In this document: positions 8,884 through 16,682 of the stretch, one piece after another
How positions within the stretch are numbered: the stretch's first letter is position 1
Layout of the letters: each line of letters starts with the position of its first letter
Origin: an uncultured Chitinophagaceae bacterium
GTDB lineage: Bacteria; Bacteroidota; Bacteroidia; Chitinophagales; Chitinophagaceae
Assembly: GCA_937858715.1 (NCBI GenBank)
Contig: CALLZY010000042.1
Location: forward strand, 1 to 55,270
Length of the DNA: 55,270 bases
Reading direction: 5' to 3'
Position numbers and translations under genes: made by a program
The notes under the pieces: model-generated
The model's input: the letters and a program-made list of their open reading frames with translations, nothing else
Told to the model about the DNA's origin: nothing
Databases searched by the model: none

Positions 8884-10170
8884 CTAAATTAAATAGCCAA
8901 ACAGTTGATCGTTCTTGTTTATTTCCGAGAACCCAATATTTGAAGTCCTCATCTTTTGCAATAGCAAATCATAATCCGTACGGCTTTGCAACTCAATGCC
9001 AACTAATGCCGGTCCATTCTCTTTGTTTGTTTTCTGCATATATTCAAAACGGGTTATGTCATCTGTAGGGCCGAGTACGTTGTTTACAAATTCTTTCAAA
9101 GCTCCGGGACGCTGCGCAAAACTGATAAGGAAATAATGTTTCAATCCTTCATATTGGAGGCTTCGTTCCTTTATTTCCTGCATCCTGTCAATGTCGTTGT
9201 TGCTGCCGCTTACGATGCAAACAACATTTTTTCCTTTTATTTCGTCAGCATAATCATCCAGGGCGGCGATGGATAGTGCACCTGCAGGCTCGGCTACAAT
9301 AGCATCCTCGTTATACAATTTGAGAATAGTTGTACATACCTTTCCTTCAGGTACAAGGTGCATATCATCCAGCACTTCTTTGCATATGTCAAAGGTTAAG
9401 TCGCCAACTCTTTTTACTGCTGCTCCATCTACAAACCTGTCAATAGAATCAAGTGTAACCGGATAACCATTTTTAAGTGCTTCAAACATGGCCGGGGCAC
9501 CTTCAGGTTCCAGACCTATGAGTTTGGTCTTTGGCGAATAAGTTTTAAAATAAGAACCAACACCGGCACTTAAGCCTCCACCTCCAACCGGGATAAAGAG
9601 ATAATCAAGGCCTCCTCCATCTCCTCCGAAGGAGGAGGGCAGGTCGTTTAACTGCTCAATTATCTCAACGCCAACTGTTCCCTGTCCTTCAATTATTTTA
9701 TAGTCATCAAAAGGGGGTATAAAAGTCATCTTGTTTTCTTCTGTATATTTCTTTGCGGCAATAGCACAATCATCAAAGGTGTCACCCACAAGGATTGTCT
9801 CTATGTTTTCTTCACCAAACATACTTACCTGGTTTACCTTTTGCTTTGGCGTAATCACAGGCATAAACACAACACCTTTTGCTTTCAGTTTCCGGCAACT
9901 GTATGCAAAGCCCTGTGCATGGTTTCCGGCACTGGCACATACGACACCTTTTTCAAGTTGTTCTTTTGGCAATGTGCTCATCATGTTATAGGCTCCCCGC
10001 AGTTTATAGCTGCGTACCACCTGGAGATCTTCCCTTTTCAGATAAACATTGCAGCCGTACTTTTTGGAAAGCCGGGTATTGCGTTGTAATGGAGTTTTGT
10101 GCACTACTTTTTTCAAACGCAATGCTGCAGCGATGAAATCCAATGATGTATTATTTGTTGTTGAGCTCAT
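8884..10170 (-). CDS. ilvA: Threonine ammonia-lyase (biosynthetic threonine dehydratase)
   Basis: 428 residues; PLP enzyme that turns threonine into 2-oxobutyrate, the first step to isoleucine. PLP lysine is K56 in RSYKLRGAYN; SAGNHAQGFAY (80-90) and the glycine loop PVGGGG (194-199) bind substrate and phosphate. The C-terminal part (about 335-428: RPGALKEFVNNVLGP, then ITRFEYM) is the ACT-like regulatory domain, so isoleucine feedback is likely. An extra loop of about a dozen residues (LPSSFGGDGGG, 177-187) stands just before the DYLFIPVGGGG strand and is encoded by a palindromic repeat. Last gene of the ilv run, 76 bp after ilvC; that gap holds a small palindrome GACTGCCAGTC (minus strand). 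Confidence 0.96.
   Translation of the reverse strand: MSSTTNNTSLDFIAAALRLKKVVHKTPLQRNTRLSKKYGCNVYLKREDLQVVRSYKLRGAYNMMSTLPKEQLEKGVVCASAGNHAQGFAYSCRKLKAKGVVFMPVITPKQKVNQVSMFGEENIETILVGDTFDDCAIAAKKYTEENKMTFIPPFDDYKIIEGQGTVGVEIIEQLNDLPSSFGGDGGGLDYLFIPVGGGGLSAGVGSYFKTYSPKTKLIGLEPEGAPAMFEALKNGYPVTLDSIDRFVDGAAVKRVGDLTFDICKEVLDDMHLVPEGKVCTTILKLYNEDAIVAEPAGALSIAALDDYADEIKGKNVVCIVSGSNNDIDRMQEIKERSLQYEGLKHYFLISFAQRPGALKEFVNNVLGPTDDITRFEYMQKTNKENGPALVGIELQSRTDYDLLLQKMRTSNIGFSEINKNDQLFGYLI
9611..9643 (-). repeat. GC-rich palindromic element, type A, in ilvA
   Basis: Core CTCCTCC-GAA-GGAGGAG at 9621-9637 on the plus strand. Read on the minus strand it is CTCCTCCTTCGGAGGAG, then AT, then GGAGGAGGCCTT, matching the layout of the copies at leuD and leuC (palindrome, short spacer, GGAGGC). 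It is translated in frame as an extra Ser/Gly-rich loop in IlvA. Confidence 0.7.
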
Positions 10171-10246
10171 TTCAATTATGTTTTCTACAATGACTGCAAG
10201 CTTTTTCAGGACTGGCAGTCTTTGCAGAATGATTTTATATCACAGC

Positions 10247-11305
10247 TTAAGCTTTTGAAGGCTGATTCTCCGGACGAAGAGAACGAACTGTTTTTCCGGC
10301 TTGCCACAATTCACTTTCACGCAGCTCTTTTAATTCTTCTTCCAGTTTTTCACGGTAGTCTGCTTTGCTGTTACTGTCAATAGAACGCTGTGATTCTTTG
10401 CCAGTGGCTACACTGTCGTATAATTCATTAAACACAGGTGCAGTAGCATCCCGGAATTTTTTCCACCAGTCTAAGGCACCACGTTGTGCAGTGGTTGAGC
10501 AGTTGGCATACATCCAGTCCATACCGTTTTCGGCTACCAATGGCATTAATGATTGTGTGAGTTCTTCCACCGTTTCATTAAATGCTTCCGAAGGAGAGTG
10601 GCCTCTTTCACGCAATACCTGGTATTGTGCTGCGAAAATGCCTTGTATGGCCCCCATCAAAGTGCCTCTTTCACCAGTAAGGTCGCTGTACACTTCTTTT
10701 TTGAAATCGGTTTCAAACAAGTAACCGCTTCCCACTGCAATCCCCAGCGCAATGACACGGTCAAAAGCTTTTCCTGTTGCATCCTGGAAAATGGCATAGG
10801 AACTGTTAAGTCCACGGCCTTGCAGGAACATTCTTCTTAGAGAAGTACCACTGCCTTTCGGTGCCACTAAGAATACATCAACATCTTTGGGAGGAACGAT
10901 GCCGGTTTGTTCATTGAAAGTTATGCCAAAGCCATGTGAGAAATATAAGGCTTTACCTGGCGTCAAATGCTTTTGAACAGTTGGCCATAATGCGATTTGT
11001 GCAGCATCGCTTAACAGATAGCAAATGATAGTTCCTTTTTGCAGGGCTTCCTCAATTTCAAATAAAGTTTCGCCGGGCACAAATCCGTCAGCGATAGCTT
11101 TGTCCCATGTCTTAGAGTTTTTTCTCTGACCTACTATTACATTAATTCCATTGTCTTTTTGGTTTAATGCCTGGCCGGGGCCCTGCACACCATAACCGAT
11201 AACAGCCACAGTTTCATTTTTGAGCACTTCCTGTGCTTTGCTTAGCGGGAACTCTTCCCTGGTTACTACGTTTTCTTCAACGCCGCCGAAATTTAATTTT
11301 GCCAT
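10247..11305 (-). CDS. ilvC: Ketol-acid reductoisomerase
   Basis: 352 residues; Mg- and NAD(P)H-dependent isomeroreductase that converts acetolactate or acetohydroxybutyrate to the dihydroxy acids. The N-terminal Rossmann motif is GYGVQG (37-42), followed by the cofactor-choosing loop VGQRKNSKTW. Metal-site acidic residues lie in the helical C-terminal half (SDLTGERGTLMGAIQG and ETVEELTQSLMPLVAENG). Length fits the short, one-knot class. ATG at 11305 is 33 bp after ilvN; the operon order ilvBNC is the usual one. No sign of damage. Confidence 0.96.
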   Translation of the reverse strand: MAKLNFGGVEENVVTREEFPLSKAQEVLKNETVAVIGYGVQGPGQALNQKDNGINVIVGQRKNSKTWDKAIADGFVPGETLFEIEEALQKGTIICYLLSDAAQIALWPTVQKHLTPGKALYFSHGFGITFNEQTGIVPPKDVDVFLVAPKGSGTSLRRMFLQGRGLNSSYAIFQDATGKAFDRVIALGIAVGSGYLFETDFKKEVYSDLTGERGTLMGAIQGIFAAQYQVLRERGHSPSEAFNETVEELTQSLMPLVAENGMDWMYANCSTTAQRGALDWWKKFRDATAPVFNELYDSVATGKESQRSIDSNSKADYREKLEEELKELRESELWQAGKTVRSLRPENQPSKA

Positions 11306-11338
11306 GATTATCTGTTTTGTATTTGTTTTAGTGATTGT

Positions 11339-11929
11339 TTACATTGAAAACACTTTTTCATTTTCATTTAGGAACTCATTTTCTATTGCCTCCTCACCTG
11401 GTTCTTTCATCTCAAATTCTTTTAGTCTTTCATGGAACCTGTTACTGCCTTTGATAATGCCCACACGGCCCGTTCTTACAAACTCTATGAGGCCGTAAGG
11501 TTCCAGCACTTTAATCAGTGCTTCAGTTTCTTCCCGGTGACCCGCAACTGCGAAAACGGTATAGTCTTTTCTGATGACTACTGTGTGTGCTCCATTTTCC
11601 CTCAATAGCCTTTCTACTTTTACTTCAGATGCGATAATGTCAGTTGGCACTTTATACAATGCCAGTTCCTGCCAAACGATTTCGTTTTCGGTATTGTAAT
11701 ATGCTTTTAGCACATCCACCTGTTTTTCAATCTGCCTGCACAGCTTTCTCACAACGTCTTCATATTCGTTAATGACGATAGTAAAACGGTGTACACTGTC
11801 CACCTCGGTAGGGGAAGTGTTCAGGCTGTCTATGTTAATTTTTCTTCTGGAGAAGATAATGGCAATACGATTCAGTAAACCAACATGGTTCTCCGTATAA
11901 ACTGTAATTGTAAACTCTTGTTTGTTCAT
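11339..11929 (-). CDS. ilvN: Acetolactate synthase small (regulatory) subunit
   Basis: About 196 residues; binds and activates IlvB and gives valine feedback. The N-terminal ACT domain is plain (FTITVYTENHVGLLNRIAII, then SRRKINIDSLNTSPTE, about 5-80), followed by the C-terminal small-subunit domain (EVKVERLLRENGAHTVVIRKDYTVFAVAGHREE region). The frame is open to a TTG at 11938, but the ATG at 11929 is the better start. It begins 18 bp after the ilvB stop, so the pair is very likely translated from one mRNA in equal amounts. Confidence 0.94.
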   Translation of the reverse strand: MNKQEFTITVYTENHVGLLNRIAIIFSRRKINIDSLNTSPTEVDSVHRFTIVINEYEDVVRKLCRQIEKQVDVLKAYYNTENEIVWQELALYKVPTDIIASEVKVERLLRENGAHTVVIRKDYTVFAVAGHREETEALIKVLEPYGLIEFVRTGRVGIIKGSNRFHERLKEFEMKEPGEEAIENEFLNENEKVFSM

Positions 11930-11947
11930 CTTCTGCAATTGAATAGT

Positions 11948-13723
11948 TTAAATTTCTTCTTTACTTAAAACGATTTCTGCAACCCCACGTCCCTGTGGCA
12001 CCATCGGAAAAACATTGTTTTCCTTGCCAACCATCACTTCCAGCAGGAATGTGCCATCGGAGTGAAGCAGTTCTTTTATTGCTTCTTTTAAATCTTTCCT
12101 TTCTGAAATGCTTTTACCGGGAATGCCAAAACCTTTTGCCACCTGTACAAAATCCGGGCTTTGAATATCTACAAACGAATATCTTTTTTCATGGAATAGT
12201 TGCTGCCACTGCCTCACCATACCTAAAAAATTATTGTTGAGGATAAGCAATTTTACATTTGGCTTAAACTGCATTATGGTGCCCAGTTCCTGGATAGTCA
12301 TCTGAAAACCACCATCTCCAATTATCGCTACTACCGTTCTGTCTGGTGCGCCATAGCTGGCACCTATTGCAGCAGGCAAGGCATAGCCCATCGTTCCTAA
12401 GCCGCCACTGGTTATATTACTTTTACTATGATTGAACTTTGCATAACGGCAAGCCACCATCTGGTGTTGTCCAACATCGGTAACGATGATAGCATTACCG
12501 TTGGTTTGTTCATTCAGGGTTTTTATCACTTCACCCATGGTAAGTATTTCGCCGGTTGGGTTCAGTTCATCATGAATTACTTTTTCTTCTTCTTTTTGCT
12601 TGTATTCTTCAAATTTTTGCAGCCATTGCGGATATACTTTTTGCTCAATTAAACCAGTAAGCATTGGCAGCGTTTCTTTGCAATCACCCCATACTGGCAC
12701 ATCGGCTTTTACGTTTTTGTCAATTTCAGCTGGGTCAATATCCAGATGAATGACTTTTGCCTGCTTGGCATATTTATCCAAACGTCCTGTTACACGGTCA
12801 TCGAAACGCATACCGATTGCAATCAGCACATCACATTCATTGGTTAATACATTCGGACCATAATTGCCATGCATACCCAGCATTCCCATTGCCAGCGGAT
12901 GATCAGTGGGAATAGCACTCATGCCCATTATCGTCCATGCAGCGGGAATACCAGCTTTCTCAATAAATGCTGTAAATTCCTTTTCTGCTTTGCCGAGAAT
13001 AACTCCCTGGCCGAAGATGACAAAAGGTTTCTCTGCTGCATTAATCAGCTTTGCTGCTTCTTCAATATACTCTTTACGAACGATTGGCTTGGGACGATAG
13101 CTGCGGATATGTTCACATTTCTCGTAGCCGGAATATTCAAACAATTGCAACTGGGCATTCTTGCTGATGTCAACAAGTACAGGCCCGGGCCTTCCGCTGT
13201 TGGCAATATAAAAAGCCTTTGCAAGTACATGCGGGATTTCATTAGCATCTGTCACCTGATAATTCCATTTTGTAACAGGAGTTGTAATGTTGATTACATC
13301 AGTTTCCTGGAAAGCATCTGTGCCCAGCAGGTGTGCAAATACCTGTCCTGTTATACAAACAACAGGAGTGGAGTCAATCATGGCATCTGCCAAACCTGTT
13401 ACAAGGTTTGTTGCTCCTGGCCCGCTGGTTGCAAATACAACCCCTGTTCTTCCACTAGACCTTGCATAGCCTTGAGCAGCATGAATAGCTCCCTGCTCAT
13501 GACGGACCAATATGTGTTTGAGTTTGTCGTTGTAATCATATAGGGCATCATATATAGGCATGATAGCACCACCGGGATAACCGAAGATAGTGTCCACTCC
13601 CTCGGCAATCATTGCTTCTAATACTGCTAAAGAACCACTTATGCCCCCATCCCCTGAAGGGGAGATTGCAGGTGTCTTTTTTTCTGCTGCTGCTTTCATA
13701 TTCTGTATTGTCTCCATAATCAT
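11948..13723 (-). CDS. ilvB: Acetolactate synthase large (catalytic) subunit
   Basis: 591 residues; ThDP-, FAD- and Mg-dependent carboligase making acetolactate and acetohydroxybutyrate. Catalytic Glu76 is in VRHEQGAIHAAQGYARSSGR; the ThDP/Mg motif is the IIGDGGFQMTIQEL to ILNNNFLGMVRQW region near the C-terminus. Two neighbouring ATGs (13723 and 13717) can serve as start. Residues about 18-29 (PAISPSGDGGIS) in the N-terminal tail, just before the conserved SGSLAVLEAMIAEGVD segment, come from a palindromic repeat; the tail is variable in the family, so activity should be unaffected. Followed by ilvN, preceded by a 67-bp gap holding another repeat copy. Confidence 0.96.
   Translation of the reverse strand: MIMETIQNMKAAAEKKTPAISPSGDGGISGSLAVLEAMIAEGVDTIFGYPGGAIMPIYDALYDYNDKLKHILVRHEQGAIHAAQGYARSSGRTGVVFATSGPGATNLVTGLADAMIDSTPVVCITGQVFAHLLGTDAFQETDVINITTPVTKWNYQVTDANEIPHVLAKAFYIANSGRPGPVLVDISKNAQLQLFEYSGYEKCEHIRSYRPKPIVRKEYIEEAAKLINAAEKPFVIFGQGVILGKAEKEFTAFIEKAGIPAAWTIMGMSAIPTDHPLAMGMLGMHGNYGPNVLTNECDVLIAIGMRFDDRVTGRLDKYAKQAKVIHLDIDPAEIDKNVKADVPVWGDCKETLPMLTGLIEQKVYPQWLQKFEEYKQKEEEKVIHDELNPTGEILTMGEVIKTLNEQTNGNAIIVTDVGQHQMVACRYAKFNHSKSNITSGGLGTMGYALPAAIGASYGAPDRTVVAIIGDGGFQMTIQELGTIMQFKPNVKLLILNNNFLGMVRQWQQLFHEKRYSFVDIQSPDFVQVAKGFGIPGKSISERKDLKEAIKELLHSDGTFLLEVMVGKENNVFPMVPQGRGVAEIVLSKEEI
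13643..13664 (-). repeat. GC-rich palindromic element, type B, in ilvB
   Basis: Core CCCCTGAAGGGG at 13651-13662. Read on the minus strand: TCCCCTTCAGGGGA, TG, then GGGGCAT. The same GGGGCAT tail is found in the copy 110 bp away at 13768. It is read in frame as Ser-Pro-Ser-Gly-Asp-Gly-Gly near the IlvB N-terminus. Confidence 0.7.
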
Positions 13724-13765
13724 TTGCTTTTGTGAACATTTTTAACTTTAGGAATTTCATGTCCT

Positions 13766-13790
13766 GGGTCCCCTTTAGGGGACAGGGGCA
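13766..13790 (+). repeat. GC-rich palindromic element, type B, ilvD-ilvB gap
   Basis: GTCCCCT-TT-AGGGGAC at 13768-13783 followed by AGGGGCA, ending exactly at the ilvD stop codon (13791). It is the only intergenic member of the six copies. Here the palindrome-then-G-run direction is plus, opposite to the genes. It could also act as an RNA processing or decay hairpin between ilvD and ilvB. Confidence 0.7.
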
Positions 13791-15473
13791 TTATTCGTCT
13801 GTTACACATCCCTGATCTGCAGGTTTCACTGTCTTGGCATATTTATACAGGATACCTTTTGTAGCTTTCAGTTCAGGCTGCTGCCAGTTCTTTTTTCGTT
13901 TTGCAATTATTTCATCACTCACTTTCAAATTGATGGTATTATTGATAGCATCAATTTCGATAGTGTCATTATCTTCTACGAGGGCAATAAGTCCGCCATC
14001 AAAAGCTTCGGGTGTGATATGGCCCACAACAAAACCATGTGTGCCACCGCTAAAACGTCCGTCTGTAATTAATGCAACTGATTTACCAAGGCCTGCACCA
14101 ATAATTGCACCAGTTGGCTTCAGCATCTCAGGCATTCCCGGGGCACCCTTAGGACCTATGTATCGTATAACCACAACATCGCCGGCTTTAACTTTTCCTG
14201 ATGCGATGCCATCAATAAAATCTTTTTCTCCATTAAAAACTCTGGCTGTTCCTTCAAACCGTTCACCTTCTTTTCCGCTTATTTTGGCAACACTTCCTTT
14301 TTCGGCAAGATTACCATACAGGATTTGCAGGTGCCCCGTTTTCTTCAATGGTTGTTCTAACGGGTGAATAATGTCCTGGGCTGTAAAATCTAAATCCGGG
14401 ACACCTGCCAAATTCTCTGCAACCGTTTTTCCGGTTACTGTCAAACAATCGCCATGCAGTAAATTATTTTTTAGGAGGTATTTCATCACGGCCGGAACAC
14501 CGCCATGTTTGTGTAAATCTTCCATCAGGTGTTTTCCTGATGGTTTAAAGTCGGCTAATACCGGAACCTTATCGCTTATTTTTTGAAAATTATCCTGAGT
14601 TAAATCCACTCCCACACTTTTTGCAATTGCAATCAGGTGCAGCACAGCATTAGTGCTTCCTCCCAATACCATTACAACTGTTATCGCATTCTCAAATGCT
14701 TTTAGTGTCATGATGTCTTTAGGAGTAATATTCTTTGCAAGCAGGTTCTTAATAGCTTCACCAACTGCCGCACATTCCTTTTGTTTCTCCTCACTGATTG
14801 CAGGATTAGAGGAAGAGAAAGGCAGACTCATTCCCATTGCTTCAATCGCTGAGGCCATTGTATTTGCAGTGTACATACCACCGCAGGCACCTGCGCCGGG
14901 ACAGGAGTGCTTTACAATTCCCTGAAAATCGCCTTCGCTTAGTTTACCGGCAATTTTTTGTCCCAATGCTTCAAAGGCACTTACAATGTTCAGGTCTTCG
15001 CCTTTATAATGACCAGGGGCAATCGTTCCGCCGTACAGCATAATGGCCGGACGATTAAGCCTTCCCATTGCTATTACAGATCCAGGCATATTTTTATCAC
15101 AACCGGGTATGGCGATCAATGCATCGTAATATTGTGCCCCGGCATTTGTTTCGATACTGTCAGCAATTACATCACGGCTTACAAGACTGTACCTCATACC
15201 ATCTGTTCCCATACTGATACCATCACTCACACCGATTGTATAAAAACGCAAACCCAATAAACCTTCTGTGGCGTTCACACTGTCTCTTACATTAGTGGCG
15301 AGATCGTTCAGGTGCATATTGCAGGGATTGCCATCCCATCCCATACTAACAATACCAACCTGGGCTTTATTGAAATCTTCTTCTTTAAAGCCAATAGCAT
15401 AGTACATAGCCTGAGCAGCTGGCTGAGTTGGGTCCTGCGTAAGTACTTTTGAATATTTATTTAAATCACTCAT
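13791..15473 (-). CDS. ilvD: Dihydroxy-acid dehydratase
   Basis: 560 residues; iron-sulfur enzyme that dehydrates the dihydroxy acids to 2-oxo-isovalerate and 2-oxo-3-methylvalerate. Cluster cysteines are seen in the CNMHLNDL region near the N-terminus, [10 protein letters not shown] and [16 protein letters not shown]; the C-terminal [19 protein letters not shown] is the other family signature. Length is normal. It starts 16 bp after ilvE and stops directly at a palindromic repeat. Intact. Confidence 0.97.
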   Translation of the reverse strand: MSDLNKYSKVLTQDPTQPAAQAMYYAIGFKEEDFNKAQVGIVSMGWDGNPCNMHLNDLATNVRDSVNATEGLLGLRFYTIGVSDGISMGTDGMRYSLVSRDVIADSIETNAGAQYYDALIAIPGCDKNMPGSVIAMGRLNRPAIMLYGGTIAPGHYKGEDLNIVSAFEALGQKIAGKLSEGDFQGIVKHSCPGAGACGGMYTANTMASAIEAMGMSLPFSSSNPAISEEKQKECAAVGEAIKNLLAKNITPKDIMTLKAFENAITVVMVLGGSTNAVLHLIAIAKSVGVDLTQDNFQKISDKVPVLADFKPSGKHLMEDLHKHGGVPAVMKYLLKNNLLHGDCLTVTGKTVAENLAGVPDLDFTAQDIIHPLEQPLKKTGHLQILYGNLAEKGSVAKISGKEGERFEGTARVFNGEKDFIDGIASGKVKAGDVVVIRYIGPKGAPGMPEMLKPTGAIIGAGLGKSVALITDGRFSGGTHGFVVGHITPEAFDGGLIALVEDNDTIEIDAINNTINLKVSDEIIAKRKKNWQQPELKATKGILYKYAKTVKPADQGCVTDE

Positions 15474-15489
15474 ACCGTTTCAGATAATT

Positions 15490-16368
15490 TTATATTTCGC
15501 TTTCGGTTACTTTTTGTTTGTATCTCTCTTGTATTTTCCGGCTCAGCGTATCATTCCATAGTGCCGGAAAAACTGTATCATCCAGGCTCTCCCAGCCGAT
15601 AACTTCAGCAGCAGTTCCACAGAAGAAAGCAGCCTCTGCGGCTTTTAATTCACTTGCAGAAACTGTTTTTTCTACAACCTGGATAGATAATTCAGTACAT
15701 ATTTCCAGTACAGTTTCTCTAGTAATTCCGGGCAAGATATTACCGGTGGCCGGTGTAAAAAGAGTGCCTCCTTTTTCATAAAACACATTGGCTCCGGGGC
15801 CTTCAGCAACAAACCCATTCATATCAGAAAGCAAGGCTTCATCAAATCCATTCGCTTTAGCCTCCTGGCTGGCGAGAATGGAGTTTACATAATGACCGCC
15901 AGCCTTGGCTGTAATTCTAAAACCTTTTGGATTGGGGCGCTGAAAAGAACTTGACATCACCCTTAATAACTTTTCTCCCAGAAATGGCTGCATTTCCCAC
16001 ACTTCAATTACAATAAAAGATTCTTTATTTTGAACGAAACTCATATTCGCCGGAGCATAGATTAATGGCCGGATATAAGCATCGCTGAGTTGATTTCTTT
16101 CTAACAACTCGTAGGTAATTGAAATCAGGTTTTCTGTTTCCCATTTATAGGGCATATTCAGTGCATCGGCAGATTGCTTAAGTCTGTCGTAATGTTCAGT
16201 GGCTTTAAATATCCTTGTGCTGCCGCTGCTCGTTTTATAAGAGCGAATACCTTCAAATACGGAATATCCATAGTGCAGGCTCTGGCTATAGAAATCCATC
16301 TTGGCATCTGCAGCTTTAATAAATCCGCCGTTAAGGTATAAGACTGTATGTTCGTTATAATATGCCAT
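15490..16368 (-). CDS. ilvE: Branched-chain amino acid aminotransferase
   Basis: 292 residues, fold-type IV PLP aminotransferase; moves the amino group of glutamate onto the three branched 2-oxo acids. Marks: the N-terminal LNGGFIKAADAKM, SLHYGYSVFEGIRSY, the PLP-lysine region ITAKAGGHYVNSILASQEAK, the phosphate-binding GFVAEGPGANVFY, and GITRETVLEI. First gene of the ilv run. Its ATG is only about 20 bp past the U-run of the terminator at 16381-16415, so its expression depends on readthrough of that hairpin; the upstream leader ORF explains how this can be set by Ile/Val supply. Confidence 0.95.
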   Translation of the reverse strand: MAYYNEHTVLYLNGGFIKAADAKMDFYSQSLHYGYSVFEGIRSYKTSSGSTRIFKATEHYDRLKQSADALNMPYKWETENLISITYELLERNQLSDAYIRPLIYAPANMSFVQNKESFIVIEVWEMQPFLGEKLLRVMSSSFQRPNPKGFRITAKAGGHYVNSILASQEAKANGFDEALLSDMNGFVAEGPGANVFYEKGGTLFTPATGNILPGITRETVLEICTELSIQVVEKTVSASELKAAEAAFFCGTAAEVIGWESLDDTVFPALWNDTLSRKIQERYKQKVTESEI

Positions 16369-16380
16369 TCATTTTTTTAA

Positions 16381-16415
16381 TTAAAAAGAAACCCGCCTTT
16401 TTTGGAGGCGGGTTG
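16381..16415 (-). terminator. Attenuator (terminator hairpin) in the ilvE leader
   Basis: On the minus strand AACCCGCC, a 9-nt loop and GGCGGGTT form an 8-bp perfect GC-rich stem (16414-16390), followed by TCTTTTT. It lies upstream of ilvE rather than behind a gene unit, about 27 nt past the leader-ORF stop. The 5' arm with its loop edge (CCGCCTCC, plus 16404-16411) can instead pair with GGAGGTGG of the leader ORF (plus 16449-16456): eight pairs, one a G.U. Confidence 0.85.
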
Positions 16416-16441
16416 CTGTATATTTTGATTTTTTAGTTTTA

Positions 16442-16540
16442 TCATGCACCACCTCCGTTTGAAGAAGATATAATAATCACCACCACAATAATAATTGCGG
16501 CAACAGAGGTAATGACATTATATGTACTATTCTTCAACAT
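16442..16540 (-). CDS. Ile/Val-rich leader peptide of the ilv operon
   Basis: Short ORF, 32 codons plus TGA, which I translated codon by codon from the ATG at 16540. It begins MLKNSTYNVITSVAA, residues 16-24 are three Ile, three Val, three Ile (codons ATT x3, GTG x3, ATT, ATT, ATA), and it ends SSSNGGGA. Nine control codons in a row, followed by a terminator and a competing antiterminator, is the layout of an amino-acid attenuator. The last codons (GGA GGT GG) are the antiterminator strand: a ribosome stalled on the Ile/Val codons leaves them free, while a ribosome that reaches TGA covers them and lets the terminator form. The peptide itself need have no other function. I know of no named counterpart in this phylum. 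Confidence 0.85.
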   Translation of the reverse strand: MLKNSTYNVITSVAAIIIVVVIIISSSNGGGA

Positions 16541-16557
16541 GAAGGATGTATGTGTTG

Positions 16558-16565
16558 TAAATATA
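16558..16565 (-). promoter_or_regulatory. Possible -7 box for the ilv leader transcript
   Basis: Minus-strand TATATTTA differs by one base from the Bacteroidota TAnnTTTG box and would start RNA about 10 nt before the leader ATG. A T-run lies upstream (minus strand 16585-16579), without a clear -33 TTTG at standard spacing. Just upstream, GGCGGGT (minus 16573-16567) is complementary to the terminator's 5' arm and would be present only in transcripts reading through from leuB. Confidence 0.35.
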
Positions 16566-16682
16566 CACCCGCCGTTTCAAAAAAAGAACTCAGCAAGCAA
16601 TTATTTTAAGGTATATGGTAAAAGGTATGAGGGAAAAGGGGTTTACGATTGTTTGTATTCCTTCTGCCTTAAGCCTTCTAAC

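Noticed and set aside
10571-10590. TTCCGAAGGAGA in ilvC as a repeat copy
   Set aside because: Encodes conserved KARI sequence (SPSEAFNE) and lacks a palindrome with G-run.
16375-16445. A second small ORF overlapping the leader stop (ATGATAAAA...), preceded by GGAGGTGG
   Set aside because: It runs through the terminator and has no Ile/Val bias. GGAGGTGG looks like a Shine-Dalgarno sequence, but genes here do not use one, and its pairing with the terminator explains it better.
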